The notes below the pieces were generated by a model. The model ran no database searches. It was not told the DNA's origin and saw only the letters and a program-made list of their open reading frames with translations. Below are positions 32,798 through 44,322 of a stretch of 64,000 bases of DNA, one piece after another. Every line of letters begins with the position of its first letter. The stretch's first letter is position 1. The stretch is from contig NZ_VIDQ01000029.1 in NCBI RefSeq assembly GCF_009760915.1, positions 1-64,000 on the forward strand, written 5' to 3'. This DNA is from Azohydromonas aeria. Lineage in GTDB: Bacteria; Pseudomonadota; Gammaproteobacteria; Burkholderiales; Burkholderiaceae_C. The position numbers and the translations under genes are program-made.

Positions 32798-33250
32798 ATG
32801 CCGGATCTCACTACCCTCGAAGCCCCCGCCGCCCTGGCCTGGGTCCAGGAGCACCCCTGGGCCTACCCGGCGCTGGAGACGCTGCACATCACGGGCATCG
32901 CGCTGCTGCTGGGCAGCCTGGTGGTGTTCGAGCTGCGCGCCTGGGGCGCGGCGCGCGAGCTGCCGGCCGCCGCGCTGGCTCGGCTGGCGCTGCGAGTTTC
33001 GCTCGCCGGCTTCGCGCTGGTGGCGGTGAGCGGGCTGCTGATGTTCGGCAGCCAGCCCGGCGAGCTGTTTGCCAACCGCTTCTTCGTCGCCAAGCTGGCG
33101 CTGCTGGCCGCGGCCGGCCTGAACGCCGTGCTGTTCCACGCGCGCGGCGGCGTGGCGCGGCTCGACGCCGTGGCGCGCGCGCAGACCGCGCTGTCGCTGG
33201 GGCTGTGGCTGCTGGTCATCATTTGCGGACGCTGGATTGCCTACGCCTGA
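32798..33250 (+). CDS. Four-helix integral membrane protein (CopD/DUF-type)
   Basis: A 150-residue protein with four membrane helices. The pattern YPALETLHITGIALLLGSLVVFELR at the N-terminus, then LLMFGSQPGELFANRFFVAKLALL, with a His in the first helix and KLxL in the third, resembles small quinol/heme-b or copper-resistance D-like proteins. The following gene encodes an exported DUF6152-like protein, 32 bases on, so the two probably act together in the cell envelope. The function is unknown. Confidence 0.65.
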   Translation: MPDLTTLEAPAALAWVQEHPWAYPALETLHITGIALLLGSLVVFELRAWGAARELPAAALARLALRVSLAGFALVAVSGLLMFGSQPGELFANRFFVAKLALLAAAGLNAVLFHARGGVARLDAVARAQTALSLGLWLLVIICGRWIAYA

Positions 33251-33282
33251 CACCCCGGGCGGATTCACCCAAGGAGCCTTGC

Positions 33283-33759
33283 ATGGACCTCACGAGACGA
33301 CTGCTGCTGGCCTCCGGCGCCGTGGCGCTGCTGCCCACGGCCGCCCGCGCGCACCACGGCTGGAGCAGCTTCGACCAGAGCCGGCCGATCTACCTGGAGG
33401 GCGCCGCGCGCGAGGTGCGCTGGCGCAACCCGCACGCCGAGCTGGTGCTGGAGCTGCCGGCGACGCCGACGCTGCCGCCCGACCTGCGCCAGCGCCAGGT
33501 CCCGGCGCAGAGCGCGAACGTGGACGGCGTGGCGCTGCTGGCCAACGCCAAGCTGCCCAGCCGCACGGACCGGCGCTGGACGGTGGAGCTGGCGCCGCTG
33601 ACGCGCATGCAGGCCTGGGGCGTGCAGCCCATCAAGCCCGACACGAACGTGGGCGTGCTCGGCTTCACCTTCGCCGAGGAGAAGGGCGATGCGGTGCTGC
33701 GCGCCGAATACCTGTTCGTGGACGGGAAGGTGTACGGGCTGAGGTCGTCGCCGGCGTAA
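33283..33759 (+). CDS. DUF6152-like exported protein
   Basis: A 158-residue protein with a signal peptide (TRRLLLASGAVALLPTAARAHHGW; the twin arginine may direct it to Tat). The mature protein begins with HHGWSSFDQSRPIYLEGAAREVRWRNPHAE, the hallmark of the DUF6152 family, an OB-like domain often beside metal or cytochrome genes. The start ATG at 33283 has AAGGAG. It follows the four-helix membrane protein in a two-gene operon. Its function is unknown. Confidence 0.75.
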   Translation: MDLTRRLLLASGAVALLPTAARAHHGWSSFDQSRPIYLEGAAREVRWRNPHAELVLELPATPTLPPDLRQRQVPAQSANVDGVALLANAKLPSRTDRRWTVELAPLTRMQAWGVQPIKPDTNVGVLGFTFAEEKGDAVLRAEYLFVDGKVYGLRSSPA

Positions 33760-33760
33760 G

Positions 33761-34183
33761 TCAGTGCGCCGACCACGGGTTGAGCAGCCGCACGCCCGTG
33801 TTCTCGAAGTCCGCCACGTTGCGTGTCACGACCGTCATGTCGTGCTCCAGGGCCGTGGCGGCAATCAGGGTGTCCCGGTGAGAACGCGGATCGGGCACAT
33901 GCAGCTGGGCACAGCGCAGCGCTACGGCGGCATCTATGGGCAGTACACGGTCCTGGAACGCAGGCAGCACCTGGCTGTTCAGCCAGGTGCGCAGCAAGGC
34001 ACCCTGCGTCGCATCGCGGCGCTCCATCAGCAACACGCCTTGCTCCAGTTCCAACAGCGTGATGGCGGACAGGAACAGGCTGCTGCGGCGCACGTTCGCA
34101 GCCCAGGCCACGACGCCTGGATCGGCCTTGCCCTTGCCTGCCTTGCGCAGCTCCGAAACGACGTTGGTGTCCAGGACGAACAT
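33761..34183 (-). CDS. PIN-domain toxin (VapC family)
   Basis: A 140-residue PIN-domain ribonuclease. The acidic catalytic residues appear in MFVLDTNVVSE (Asp5), LLELEQGV (Glu), DPRSHRDTLIAATA (Asp) and TRNVADFE (Asp). Its start overlaps the antitoxin stop by TGATG. It should cleave tRNA or other RNA when the antitoxin is lost. It ends one base after the stop of the convergent DUF6152 gene. Confidence 0.88.
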   Translation of the reverse strand: MFVLDTNVVSELRKAGKGKADPGVVAWAANVRRSSLFLSAITLLELEQGVLLMERRDATQGALLRTWLNSQVLPAFQDRVLPIDAAVALRCAQLHVPDPRSHRDTLIAATALEHDMTVVTRNVADFENTGVRLLNPWSAH

Positions 34184-34437
34184 CAGGACAGGTCCGCAGG
34201 GCGGATGTCGAGATCCATGCGGGGCGCTTCGAATTCGACGTGCTGATCGGCCGGCATTGCCAGCGCATCGACGATGCTGCCCGCGCTGCCGGTGAGGCGC
34301 TCGTAGTCCTCGATGGACAGCAGAACGTGCGAAGGACGACCTCGGTCCGTGATGAAAACCGGGCCCTCGTTGGCTGCCTGCTTGGCTTTGCCACTGTCCT
34401 GGTTGAACTCGCGGCTGCTCAGGACGCGTATGGTCAT
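34183..34437 (-). CDS. Phd/YefM-family antitoxin
   Basis: An 84-residue antitoxin of the Phd/YefM fold: N-terminal IRVLSSREFNQDSGKAKQAANEGPVFITDRGRPSHVLLSIEDYERL is the dimerisation and DNA-binding part, and the C-terminal tail (FEAPRMDLDIRPADLS) binds the toxin. AGGAG lies seven bases upstream of ATG 34437. It precedes the VapC-like toxin and overlaps it. The Phd-VapC pairing is common. Confidence 0.88.
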   Translation of the reverse strand: MTIRVLSSREFNQDSGKAKQAANEGPVFITDRGRPSHVLLSIEDYERLTGSAGSIVDALAMPADQHVEFEAPRMDLDIRPADLS

Positions 34438-34454
34438 TCCGGTTTCTCCTGCAA

Positions 34455-34472
34455 TGTAGAAACGTTGCTACA
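34455..34472. promoter_or_regulatory. Palindromic operator of the Phd/VapC module
   Basis: TGTAGAAACGTTGCTACA reads the same on the other strand at 16 of 18 positions, with centre AACGTT, 17 bases upstream of the antitoxin start. It is the natural autoregulatory site for a Phd-type repressor. Binding is inferred. Confidence 0.6.
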
Positions 34473-34654
34473 GAATACGCCGTTTTCAATCGGCTCAGCG
34501 ACTTGACGTCCACGGCGTCTTGTGACCCCTCCCACCGAAGCTGGAAAGCAGGTCTTCGGGAGCAGATTCGTATGGGTTATTGCTGCGGTCAGCAGCGTGG
34601 CTGGCCATTGATTCAAGGAATTTCATTCCAGCGCAGTGAAACAGGCCGGTTTCG

Positions 34655-34881
34655 TCAAGCCAACGTTTTATCCTGCACTATCGTCTGCTGCCGAATCCCC
34701 ATCATCTTCTCCGCATGACTGCGGCTGTATGGAAACCCCAGCGTCCTGGCCGACCCTTCGTTCCAGCCTTCGAACCAGTTGCGCGCCTCGGGCGTGTCCT
34801 GGGTATAGGGACACTGCCTGATGAAAGCCTGGCCCGCGATGAAGTCTATTTCCAGGCGATGTCCAAAAAAGATTCAGCCAT
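34655..34881 (-). pseudogene. Ribosome-modulation-factor-like protein, frameshifted at a T run
   Basis: Starting at ATG 34881 (AGGAG about nine bases upstream) the frame reads MAESF and stops 12 codons in. Adding one T to the run of six (A run at 34865-34870 on the plus strand) opens a 75-residue protein: after MAESFFGHRLEIDF it has GQAFIRQCPY and EARNWFEGWNEGSART. The CPY and W-x-x-GW-x-E pattern is that of ribosome modulation factor (RMF), which dimerises ribosomes in stationary phase. The conserved core is intact, so the break is recent, a sequencing error, or a site of slippage. It is absent from simple ORF calling because of the shift. Confidence 0.6.
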
Positions 34882-35066
34882 GTGATTGCTTCTCCTGCCC
34901 ACTCCGGCGGCCGGTGGCGCCCGCTCGTCCTTGACCTGAATCAGCGCTGAAAGAAAACTCACCAAGCCAATGGCAGTAAGTCCGCTCGCGGGCCGATATG
35001 GCGGCCGCCGCGGCGTTGTTCGTGCGGCCTACCGCCTGTTGTTTCAAGGGCTGGAGCAAATTGGAA

Positions 35067-35843
35067 TCAGTCCAGCGCGACGCTGAAAGTCCCTTCGAAT
35101 TTCTCCCCGGATTGCAACGTCACCGGCCGCGTCACCCGCACCGGCTCGATGCAGACGAAATGCCGCCAATCGTCGTCGGGCAAATCCTTCAGGCCCTTGG
35201 CGCCCTCGCGCCCCGGGTTCCACACCATCCACTGGTCGAACCCGGTGGCGCGCAGTGAAATGCGCCGGCCGCGGTTCGATAGCACCAGCGCCGGGCAGCC
35301 GTCATAAAGCCGCTCGAAAATCTCGTCGGTGAATTGCAGCAGCGGCGCTTCCTGGCGGGAAAAATCAGGCCGGTACCGGTCGGCGGCCGCCAACCCCCGC
35401 AGCCCTTCGACCTGCGCCGACAATAAATCGTCGAGCAGGAAATAAGGGTGCAGCCCGCCGGTGAAGCTGAAGGCGTCGGCGCCGGTATTGAGCACGGATA
35501 GCGCGAAATCGACGCCCTGGGCCTGCGCGGTGACGTCCAGTTCCAGCCGGGCGGCAAAAGGCCAGTAATCCACGTCTGCGGGCGCGATGTCCAGCACGTA
35601 TTTGACGTGCTCCTCGTCCATGTCGGCACCCTGCTCCAGCAGCGTCCAGTCGCGCTCGCGCGCGAAACCGTGCTTGGGCAGCGGGCCGGCCTCGGCAAAC
35701 TGCGGGAACAGCACCGGCATGCCACCGCGCGCAGGGCCGGGAAACTGGCTGGTCAGCGGGCTGCAATAGAACAGCTCCAGGCCGCCTTCGAGGCGGGCGT
35801 TCAAAACCTGGGCGCCTTGCGCGCGGTGGGTGAGGATGGGCAT
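35067..35843 (-). CDS. D-hexose-6-phosphate mutarotase (aldose 1-epimerase-like, YeaD family)
   Basis: A beta-sandwich mutarotase, 258 residues, that interconverts anomers of hexose phosphates. Family features are the GGMPVLFPQFAEAGPLPKHGFARERDW block, the catalytic region GGLHPYFLLDD, and the WMVWNPGREGAKGL-x-DLPDDDWRHFVCIEPV end. ATG at 35843 is chosen because homologues start near here; no good ribosome site is visible. It stands in the accessory patch between an RMF-like fragment and a toxin module, with slightly less GC-extreme codons than its neighbours. Confidence 0.85.
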   Translation of the reverse strand: MPILTHRAQGAQVLNARLEGGLELFYCSPLTSQFPGPARGGMPVLFPQFAEAGPLPKHGFARERDWTLLEQGADMDEEHVKYVLDIAPADVDYWPFAARLELDVTAQAQGVDFALSVLNTGADAFSFTGGLHPYFLLDDLLSAQVEGLRGLAAADRYRPDFSRQEAPLLQFTDEIFERLYDGCPALVLSNRGRRISLRATGFDQWMVWNPGREGAKGLKDLPDDDWRHFVCIEPVRVTRPVTLQSGEKFEGTFSVALD

Positions 35844-35948
35844 AGCGGGGATGATTGAAAGGAGATCCAAAAAAGCAAGGAGGGCATGGCGTCGTCGTGC
35901 TGGTGCTTGACGTGCCGCTTCCAGGGCTTCGTGTCAACGAATCAACAA

Positions 35949-36362
35949 CTACGAGCTGAATAAGGTGGCACGAGCAGCACGGGCTGCGGCGCGCAAGCCG
36001 TTGTCATGGGTGGCGATGCGCGCACCTGTTTGCAAAGCGAGCGCGAGATACAGGGCGTCGTAACCTTGTACATGGCGATGCAAGGCAAACCGCACCTGCT
36101 CCGCAATGTTCTGCTCGATTTGGTAAAGCTCGATCCTGAACAGGTCAATGATTTCAGCGCATTCCGCAGTCTTGACCGCTCCCCACCTGTTTTGCCGGCC
36201 TTTTTTCAGCAGTACGTAGCTGCATTCGGCTGGAAAAACCACCGGAGCAATCAATGCTTCACCGGCCATTCCGGCTGCTGCCACGTCTGCGCTGAAAAGA
36301 TGCCGCTCCTCGGTATCGGGCAACACCCATGACAGCGCAACGTTGGCGTCAACGACGATCAC
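35949..36362 (-). CDS. PIN-domain toxin, second module
   Basis: A 137-residue PIN-domain protein. Catalytic acidic residues are visible in MIVVDANVALSW (Asp5), FPAECSYVLLK (Glu), GYDALYLALAL (Asp) and THDNGLRAAA (Asp). The start is GTG at 36362, which lies inside the upstream gene (overlap of 14 bases), a coupling typical of toxin-antitoxin pairs. Confidence 0.85.
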   Translation of the reverse strand: MIVVDANVALSWVLPDTEERHLFSADVAAAGMAGEALIAPVVFPAECSYVLLKKGRQNRWGAVKTAECAEIIDLFRIELYQIEQNIAEQVRFALHRHVQGYDALYLALALQTGARIATHDNGLRAAARAARATLFSS

Positions 36363-36579
36363 GCGCTTCCTTCACCAGTTCGACGCTCCCAGGCTGGCCT
36401 TTGCGGAGCGTGCGCCGCGATTCCGGATACTTGGCGTAAAACGCTTCGAGTCGCTGCTGCAGATCGGGCACCGGATGCCCATCGCTCTGGCCCACCTTGA
36501 CAAAACGCGGGATCGGTTGGCCCGCCGTTTCCGACCGGGCTGATGGGGCGGCGGGCTTGGTATGAAACGCGCTTTTCAT
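36349..36579 (-). CDS. Probable antitoxin of the second PIN module
   Basis: A 76-residue basic protein preceding and overlapping a PIN toxin by 14 bases. The N-terminal half is flexible; a central motif (VPDLQQRLEAFYAKYPESRRTLRKGQPG) and a helical basic C-terminus follow. It does not clearly match VapB, Phd or MazE; the assignment as antitoxin is from position, size and overlap only. It ends close to the aec transporter gene, so its promoter must lie within that gene's end or the 24 bases between. Confidence 0.5.
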   Translation of the reverse strand: MKSAFHTKPAAPSARSETAGQPIPRFVKVGQSDGHPVPDLQQRLEAFYAKYPESRRTLRKGQPGSVELVKEARDRR

Positions 36580-36603
36580 GCCGGGCAGTGTAGGCCGCGA
36601 AGC

Positions 36604-37545
36604 TCAAGCCCAGCCCAGCCCTTCCTTCAACACCCACAGCCACCCCGTGATGGTCACGAAGGACAGCACCATCGCCAGCAGCAGCACGGCCGCGGTGAAG
36701 CTCTCCTCGCCGTGGCGCTGCGCCAGGATCGGGTAGATGCTGAGCATGGGCATGGCGGCAAAGGCCACCGCCGCGGCGCGCAGCGGGCCGTCGATGGGCA
36801 GCAGCCACAGCAGCGCCAGCACCGCCAGCGGATGCAGCAGCAGCTTGCCCAGCGCCACGGTGGCGATGTCGGCCAGGCGCCCGCGCAGCTGCAGCCCCAC
36901 CAGCGAGCCGCCGATCACGAACAGCGCCACCGCGCTGGACGCGTTGGCCAGCAACCCCACCGCGCGCGCCACCGGATCGGGCAGCGCCAGCCCGGCCAGC
37001 GACACGCCCAGCCCCGCCACGATGGACAGGATCAGCGGATTCAAGGCCAGCCGCTTGAGCGTGCGCCACAGCGTCGCCGACCACACCTTGGAGCTGTTGT
37101 CGCCGTCGGCCAGCGCCACGGCGAAGGGGATCATCACCAGGTTCTCCACCAGCATCGTCAGCGCCATGGCGACGGCCGCCACCGGCCCCAGGAACTGCAC
37201 CACGATCGGGTAGCCGACGAAGCCGCTGTTCGACGCGCTCATGCCCAGCCCGAAATAGGCGCTGGGCGCGATGCCGCGCCGTTTCACGCGCCAGGCCAGC
37301 AGGAAGCCGAACAGCATCAGCGCCAGCGAGCCCAGCGCGTAGGCCAGCAGGAAGCCGCCGTTGAGGATCTCGCCCACGCGGCGCGAGCTCAGCGCCTGGA
37401 ACATCAGCGCCGGCAGCGCCAGCTGGATCACGAAGCGGCCCAGCACCCGCGTCTCGGCCTTGGTGAACCAGCCGCGCTGCCCGGCCAGGTAGCCCAGCCC
37501 CATGAGCAGGTAGATGGGCACGGTGATGGAGAGGATGTGCAGCAT
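36604..37545 (-). CDS. AEC-family transporter (auxin efflux carrier-like)
   Basis: A 313-residue inner-membrane permease with about ten helices in two five-helix halves. The halves start with IYLLMGLGYLAGQRGWFTKAE and end at the helix-breaking NSGFVGYP in the first half and MPMLSIYPILAQRHGE in the second, typical of AEC proteins (MdcF/YwkB type). The likely substrates are small organic acids such as malonate or malate; nothing nearby identifies which. ATG 37545 is the chosen start. Confidence 0.82.
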   Translation of the reverse strand: MLHILSITVPIYLLMGLGYLAGQRGWFTKAETRVLGRFVIQLALPALMFQALSSRRVGEILNGGFLLAYALGSLALMLFGFLLAWRVKRRGIAPSAYFGLGMSASNSGFVGYPIVVQFLGPVAAVAMALTMLVENLVMIPFAVALADGDNSSKVWSATLWRTLKRLALNPLILSIVAGLGVSLAGLALPDPVARAVGLLANASSAVALFVIGGSLVGLQLRGRLADIATVALGKLLLHPLAVLALLWLLPIDGPLRAAAVAFAAMPMLSIYPILAQRHGEESFTAAVLLLAMVLSFVTITGWLWVLKEGLGWA

Positions 37546-37765
37546 GGGTGGGCGCCCGCCGGGCGCGTCGCGGGCAGCCGGCGAACATAAGGGTTTACCC
37601 GTGGCCTGTCGAGGCCGGGACTTTCACGCAGCCCAGATCATGGAACGGCGCCGGTTGTCGCTGCGGGGCTGGCGCGCCGTTCGCTGGTTGCGATGGTGGC
37701 GCCGGGCGCCACGGTTAAGCTGCCGGGCCTTTTTTCATTCCAACCTGAGACGACGAGCCTTTCCC

Positions 37766-38215
37766 ATGAAGATCCTGACGCTGCACGGCATCAACCTGAA
37801 CATGTTCGGCAAGCGCGACCCCAAGCAGTACGGCACGGCCACGCTGGCGCAGATCGACGACAGCCTGCGCGCGCTGGGCCGGGAGCTGGGCGCGGAGGTG
37901 GAGTGCTTCCAGACCAATTTCGAAGGCGAGATGGCCGAGCGCATCCACCGCGCCCACACCGACGGCACCGAGGCCGTGATCATCAATGCCGGCGCCTGGA
38001 CGCACTACAGCTACGGCATCCGTGATGCGCTGGCCATCCTCAAGTGCCCGATCATCGAGGTGCACATGTCCAACATCCACGCGCGCGAGGCCTTCCGTCA
38101 CACCAGCGTGATCGCCGAGATCGCGCGCGGCCAGATCGCCGGCTTCGGCGTGGACAGCTACCTGCTCGGGCTGCGCGCCGCGGTGTCGGCGGTGCAGCAG
38201 CAGGCCGCGGGCTGA
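37766..38215 (+). CDS. aroQ: 3-dehydroquinate dehydratase, type II
   Basis: Converts 3-dehydroquinate to 3-dehydroshikimate. The 149-residue product has LHGINLNMFGKRDPKQYGTATL with the active-site Tyr, the Asn of IINAGAWTHYS, and His/Asn of EVHMSNIHARE, then FRHTSVI. The length and motifs match type II enzymes. The gene lies alone, not beside accBC as is common in betaproteobacteria, so it may be a second copy devoted to quinate catabolism. ATG at 37766 is the start. Confidence 0.9.
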   Translation: MKILTLHGINLNMFGKRDPKQYGTATLAQIDDSLRALGRELGAEVECFQTNFEGEMAERIHRAHTDGTEAVIINAGAWTHYSYGIRDALAILKCPIIEVHMSNIHAREAFRHTSVIAEIARGQIAGFGVDSYLLGLRAAVSAVQQQAAG

Positions 38216-38220
38216 GGCAG

Positions 38221-39111
38221 GTGCCGCCCGGCGCCGGTTCCCCGTCCTGGCGCAACGAGCGCCTGGGGCTGGCGCTGATCCTGGCCGCCACGGCCTGCTT
38301 CGCCGGCCTGGACAGCAGCGCCAAGGTCGCCGGCGCGGCCGTGCCGGTGCTGGTGGCGATGTGGTGCCGCTACCTGCTGCAGGCCTCGGTCACGGGCGCG
38401 CTGGTGGTGGCGCGCAAGGGCCGCGGCGCCTTCGCCACGCGCCGCCCCGGGCTACACGCGCTGCGCGGCCTGCTCTTCGCCAGCGCCGGCGCGATGGCCT
38501 TCATCAGCTTGCGGCTGCTGCCGATCGCCGAGTTCACGGCGCTGCAGATGCTCACGCCGCTGCTGGTCACGCTGCTGGCCGCGACGCAATTGCGCGAGCG
38601 CGTCACGCCGCTGCGCTGGGCGCTGGTGGCCGGCAGTTTCATGGGCGCGCTGCTCGTGATCCGGCCGAACGCTGGCGACTTCCGCTGGGCGATGCTGCTG
38701 CCGCTGGCGCTGGTGGGCGTCAACGCCGCCTACCAGCTCGTCACCAGCGCGCTGGTGCGCGAGGACGACCCGGCCACGCTGCAGCTGTGGACCGGCGCCG
38801 TGGCGGTGGGCCTGACCACGCTGGCGCTGCCCTGGGCCGGGCCGTTCCCGACGCAACCGGGTCTGTGGGCGCTGCTGGCGCTGATGGCCGTGTTCAGCAC
38901 CGTGGGCCACACGCTGCTGACCATGGCTTTCAGCCACGCCGGCGCCGCCACGCTGCAGCCCTTCCTCTACACGCAGGTCGGCTTCGCGACGCTGGCGGGC
39001 TGGTGGGTGTTCGGCCACGCGCCGGACACGCTGACGCTGCTGGGGATTGCCGTGATTGCCGGCTGCGGGGCGGGGGGGACGTGGCTGGCGGGGCGGGGAA
39101 ATCCGCGCTGA
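38221..39111 (+). CDS. DMT (EamA) family transporter
   Basis: A 296-residue integral membrane protein with ten helices in two EamA repeats. The first repeat runs from LGLALILAATACFAGLDSSAKV to LLVIRPNAGDFRW, and the second from MLLPLALVGVNAAYQLVTSALV to LAGRG. The start is GTG at 38221, five bases after the aroQ stop, with GAGG as ribosome site, so it is co-transcribed with aroQ. Exporter of metabolites or amino acids is the usual role; the substrate is unknown. Confidence 0.82.
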   Translation: MPPGAGSPSWRNERLGLALILAATACFAGLDSSAKVAGAAVPVLVAMWCRYLLQASVTGALVVARKGRGAFATRRPGLHALRGLLFASAGAMAFISLRLLPIAEFTALQMLTPLLVTLLAATQLRERVTPLRWALVAGSFMGALLVIRPNAGDFRWAMLLPLALVGVNAAYQLVTSALVREDDPATLQLWTGAVAVGLTTLALPWAGPFPTQPGLWALLALMAVFSTVGHTLLTMAFSHAGAATLQPFLYTQVGFATLAGWWVFGHAPDTLTLLGIAVIAGCGAGGTWLAGRGNPR

Positions 39112-39154
39112 CCGTTGCTCTGGCCTGGCGTCCAACCAGATCCGTTCGCCCTGA

Positions 39155-39268
39155 CCCTTCGATACCTCAGGACAGGGTGCCCTACGCGCATCGAAGGCCG
39201 AATCCGACAGGCTCGGATGCCCGCACACCGTGCGGGCCGTCCACCCTTCGATACCTCAGGGTGAACGG
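39155..39268. repeat. REP-like intergenic repeats downstream of glpV
   Basis: CCCTTCGATACCTCAGG occurs at 39155-39171 and at 39244-39260 (the second followed by GTGAACGG). Between them, ATCGAAGGCCGAATCC (39190-39205) gives an inverted partner to the second copy, so 39190-39268 can fold into a stem. The same unit recurs at 47974 and 48041-48132. It may act as a terminator for glpV and the DMT gene, which converge here. Confidence 0.6.
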
Positions 39269-39297
39269 GATTCCTCACTCGCAGGTGCTAACGGGTA

Positions 39298-41028
<1,731 letters not shown>

Positions 41029-41137
41029 GTGCAGTCTCCTTCGGTGATGGTTGTCTTTGCTGTCGGTTGCGGTGCTGCCCCGCGGTGGCGGTCTGGCCTG
41101 CGGCCCCGGGGCAGCACCGGGCCGTGAAGCCCGGGGT

Positions 41138-41446
41138 TCATCCCTTGCGCATGATGAGCGCCAGCAGCGCCATCGACAGCGCGAAGCCGATCCACACGCT
41201 CGGCTCCGCGTCCAGCGAGAACCATTGCATGAGCTTCTCGCCCAGGCCGACGAAGGCCAGGTTGACGTAGGCGGCGCTGAGCAGCCCGATGAAGAGCCGG
41301 TCGCCGCGCGTCGTGGCGATGGGCAGGAAGCCCTTGCGCAGCACGGTGGGCGAGCGGATTTCCCACAGCGTCATGCCCACGAGCATCAGCGCGATGCAGC
41401 TGAAGAACACGGCCACCGGCGTGGTCCAGACCATCCAGTCGAACAT
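41138..41446 (-). CDS. glpU: Small membrane protein of the glycerol ABC system (DUF2160)
   Basis: A 102-residue inner-membrane protein with three hydrophobic helices and a conserved core LMLVGMTLWEIRSPTVLRKGF and TTRGDRLFIGLLSAAYVNLAFVGL of the DUF2160 family. It accompanies every GlpSTPQV transporter; the role in transport is not well understood. It lies between glpQ and glpV. Confidence 0.85.
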   Translation of the reverse strand: MFDWMVWTTPVAVFFSCIALMLVGMTLWEIRSPTVLRKGFLPIATTRGDRLFIGLLSAAYVNLAFVGLGEKLMQWFSLDAEPSVWIGFALSMALLALIMRKG

Positions 41447-41473
41447 GGCGGTCCTCCTTTCCTTTTCAGGCGT

Positions 41474-43172
<1,699 letters not shown>

Positions 43173-43248
43173 TGGTGCACCCTCGCGCTGCGCGCGGTCC
43201 CGCCAAGCGGGACGGATCGCCCCCTTCGGAGCGGCCGTGCGGGGTCGA

Positions 43249-44322
43249 TCATGGCAGCAACTCCTCGTTGCGGTAGAAACAGGTGTGCCGGCCCAGGACG
43301 CGCAGGCCCACGCGCTCGCCCGGCGCCGGCGGCGCGGTGTCGGGCGACAGCCGCGCCTTGAGCCGCTGCGCGCCGGCCTCGCAGCTCACCAGCACGTAGG
43401 TGCCGATGTCCTGCACCTGGCGCACGGTGGCGTCCAGGCAGCCCTCGCTGCCCGCCGGCGCCAGCGCCAGGTACTCGGGCCGGATGCCCAGCGTCAGCGC
43501 GCCGTCGGGCAGCGCGCGCGGCACGGGCAGCGCCGCGCCGCCATCGAGCCGCAACTGCCCGCCTTGCACCTGGGCCGAGATGAAATTCATGCCGGGCGAG
43601 CCGATGAAGTGGCCGACGAAGGTGTGCGCCGGGCGCTCGAACAGCGCGTCGGGCGTGCCCAGCTGCACCACCCGGCCGCGCGTCATCACCACCACCTGCT
43701 CCGCGAAGGTCAGCGCTTCGACCTGGTCGTGCGTGACGTAGATCAGCGTGAGCTTCAACTCGCGGTGGATCTGCTTGAGCTTGCGCCGCAGCTGCCACTT
43801 CAGGTGCGGGTCGATCACGGTCAGCGGCTCGTCGAACAGCACCGCCGACACGTCCGGGCGCACCAGGCCGCGGCCCAGGGAGATCTTCTGCTTCTGGTCG
43901 GCGCTGAGGTTGGCCGCGCGCTGGTCCAGCTGGTGGCTGAGCTCCAGCATCTCGGCGATCTGCCCGACGCGCTGACCCACCTGCGCCGCGGGCACCTTGC
44001 GGTTGCGCAGCGGGAAGGCCAGGTTCTCGGCCACGGTCATGGTGTCGTAGATGACCGGGAACTGGAACACCTGCGCGATGTTGCGCTGCTGCGGCGTGGC
44101 GCGCGTCATGTCCTGCCCGTCGAAGCGCACGCTGCCCTGCGAGGGGATCAAGAGGCCCGACATGATGTTGAGCATGGTCGTCTTGCCGCAGCCCGAGGGG
44201 CCCAGCAGCGCGTAGGCGCCGCCGTCCTCGAACGTCATCTTCAGCGGCAGCAGCGCGTAGTCGGCGTCTTCCTTCGGATTGGGCCGGTACGAATGCGCGA
44301 GGTCGAGGTCGATGCGGCTCAT
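43249..44322 (-). CDS. glpT: Glycerol ABC transporter ATPase 2
   Basis: A 357-residue ABC ATPase with a canonical Walker A (GPSGCGKTTML), Q-loop, Walker B (AVLFDEPL) and switch His (YVTHDQVEAL), plus the C-terminal TOBE-type regulatory domain. The ABC signature is degenerate (LSADQKQKISLGRG instead of LSGGQ), so ATP hydrolysis may depend on pairing with GlpS. It starts with ATG at 44322, overlapping glpS by ATGA. The name is that of the rhizobial ABC system, not the E. coli antiporter. Confidence 0.88.
   Translation of the reverse strand: MSRIDLDLAHSYRPNPKEDADYALLPLKMTFEDGGAYALLGPSGCGKTTMLNIMSGLLIPSQGSVRFDGQDMTRATPQQRNIAQVFQFPVIYDTMTVAENLAFPLRNRKVPAAQVGQRVGQIAEMLELSHQLDQRAANLSADQKQKISLGRGLVRPDVSAVLFDEPLTVIDPHLKWQLRRKLKQIHRELKLTLIYVTHDQVEALTFAEQVVVMTRGRVVQLGTPDALFERPAHTFVGHFIGSPGMNFISAQVQGGQLRLDGGAALPVPRALPDGALTLGIRPEYLALAPAGSEGCLDATVRQVQDIGTYVLVSCEAGAQRLKARLSPDTAPPAPGERVGLRVLGRHTCFYRNEELLP

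Noticed and set aside
34434..34616. A 60-residue minus-strand open frame upstream of the Phd antitoxin
   Set aside because: It covers the operator and promoter region of the module and has no protein-like features or ribosome site.
34882..35066. Possible small gene between the RMF-like fragment and the mutarotase
   Set aside because: The only frames are short, low-complexity and without ribosome sites.
37696..37735. GTGGCGC/GCGCCAC hairpin followed by a T run, considered a terminator
   Set aside because: The T run is on the plus strand, and the only gene upstream reads leftward from 37545; it lies in the leader of aroQ and the T run is 17 bases away from the stem.
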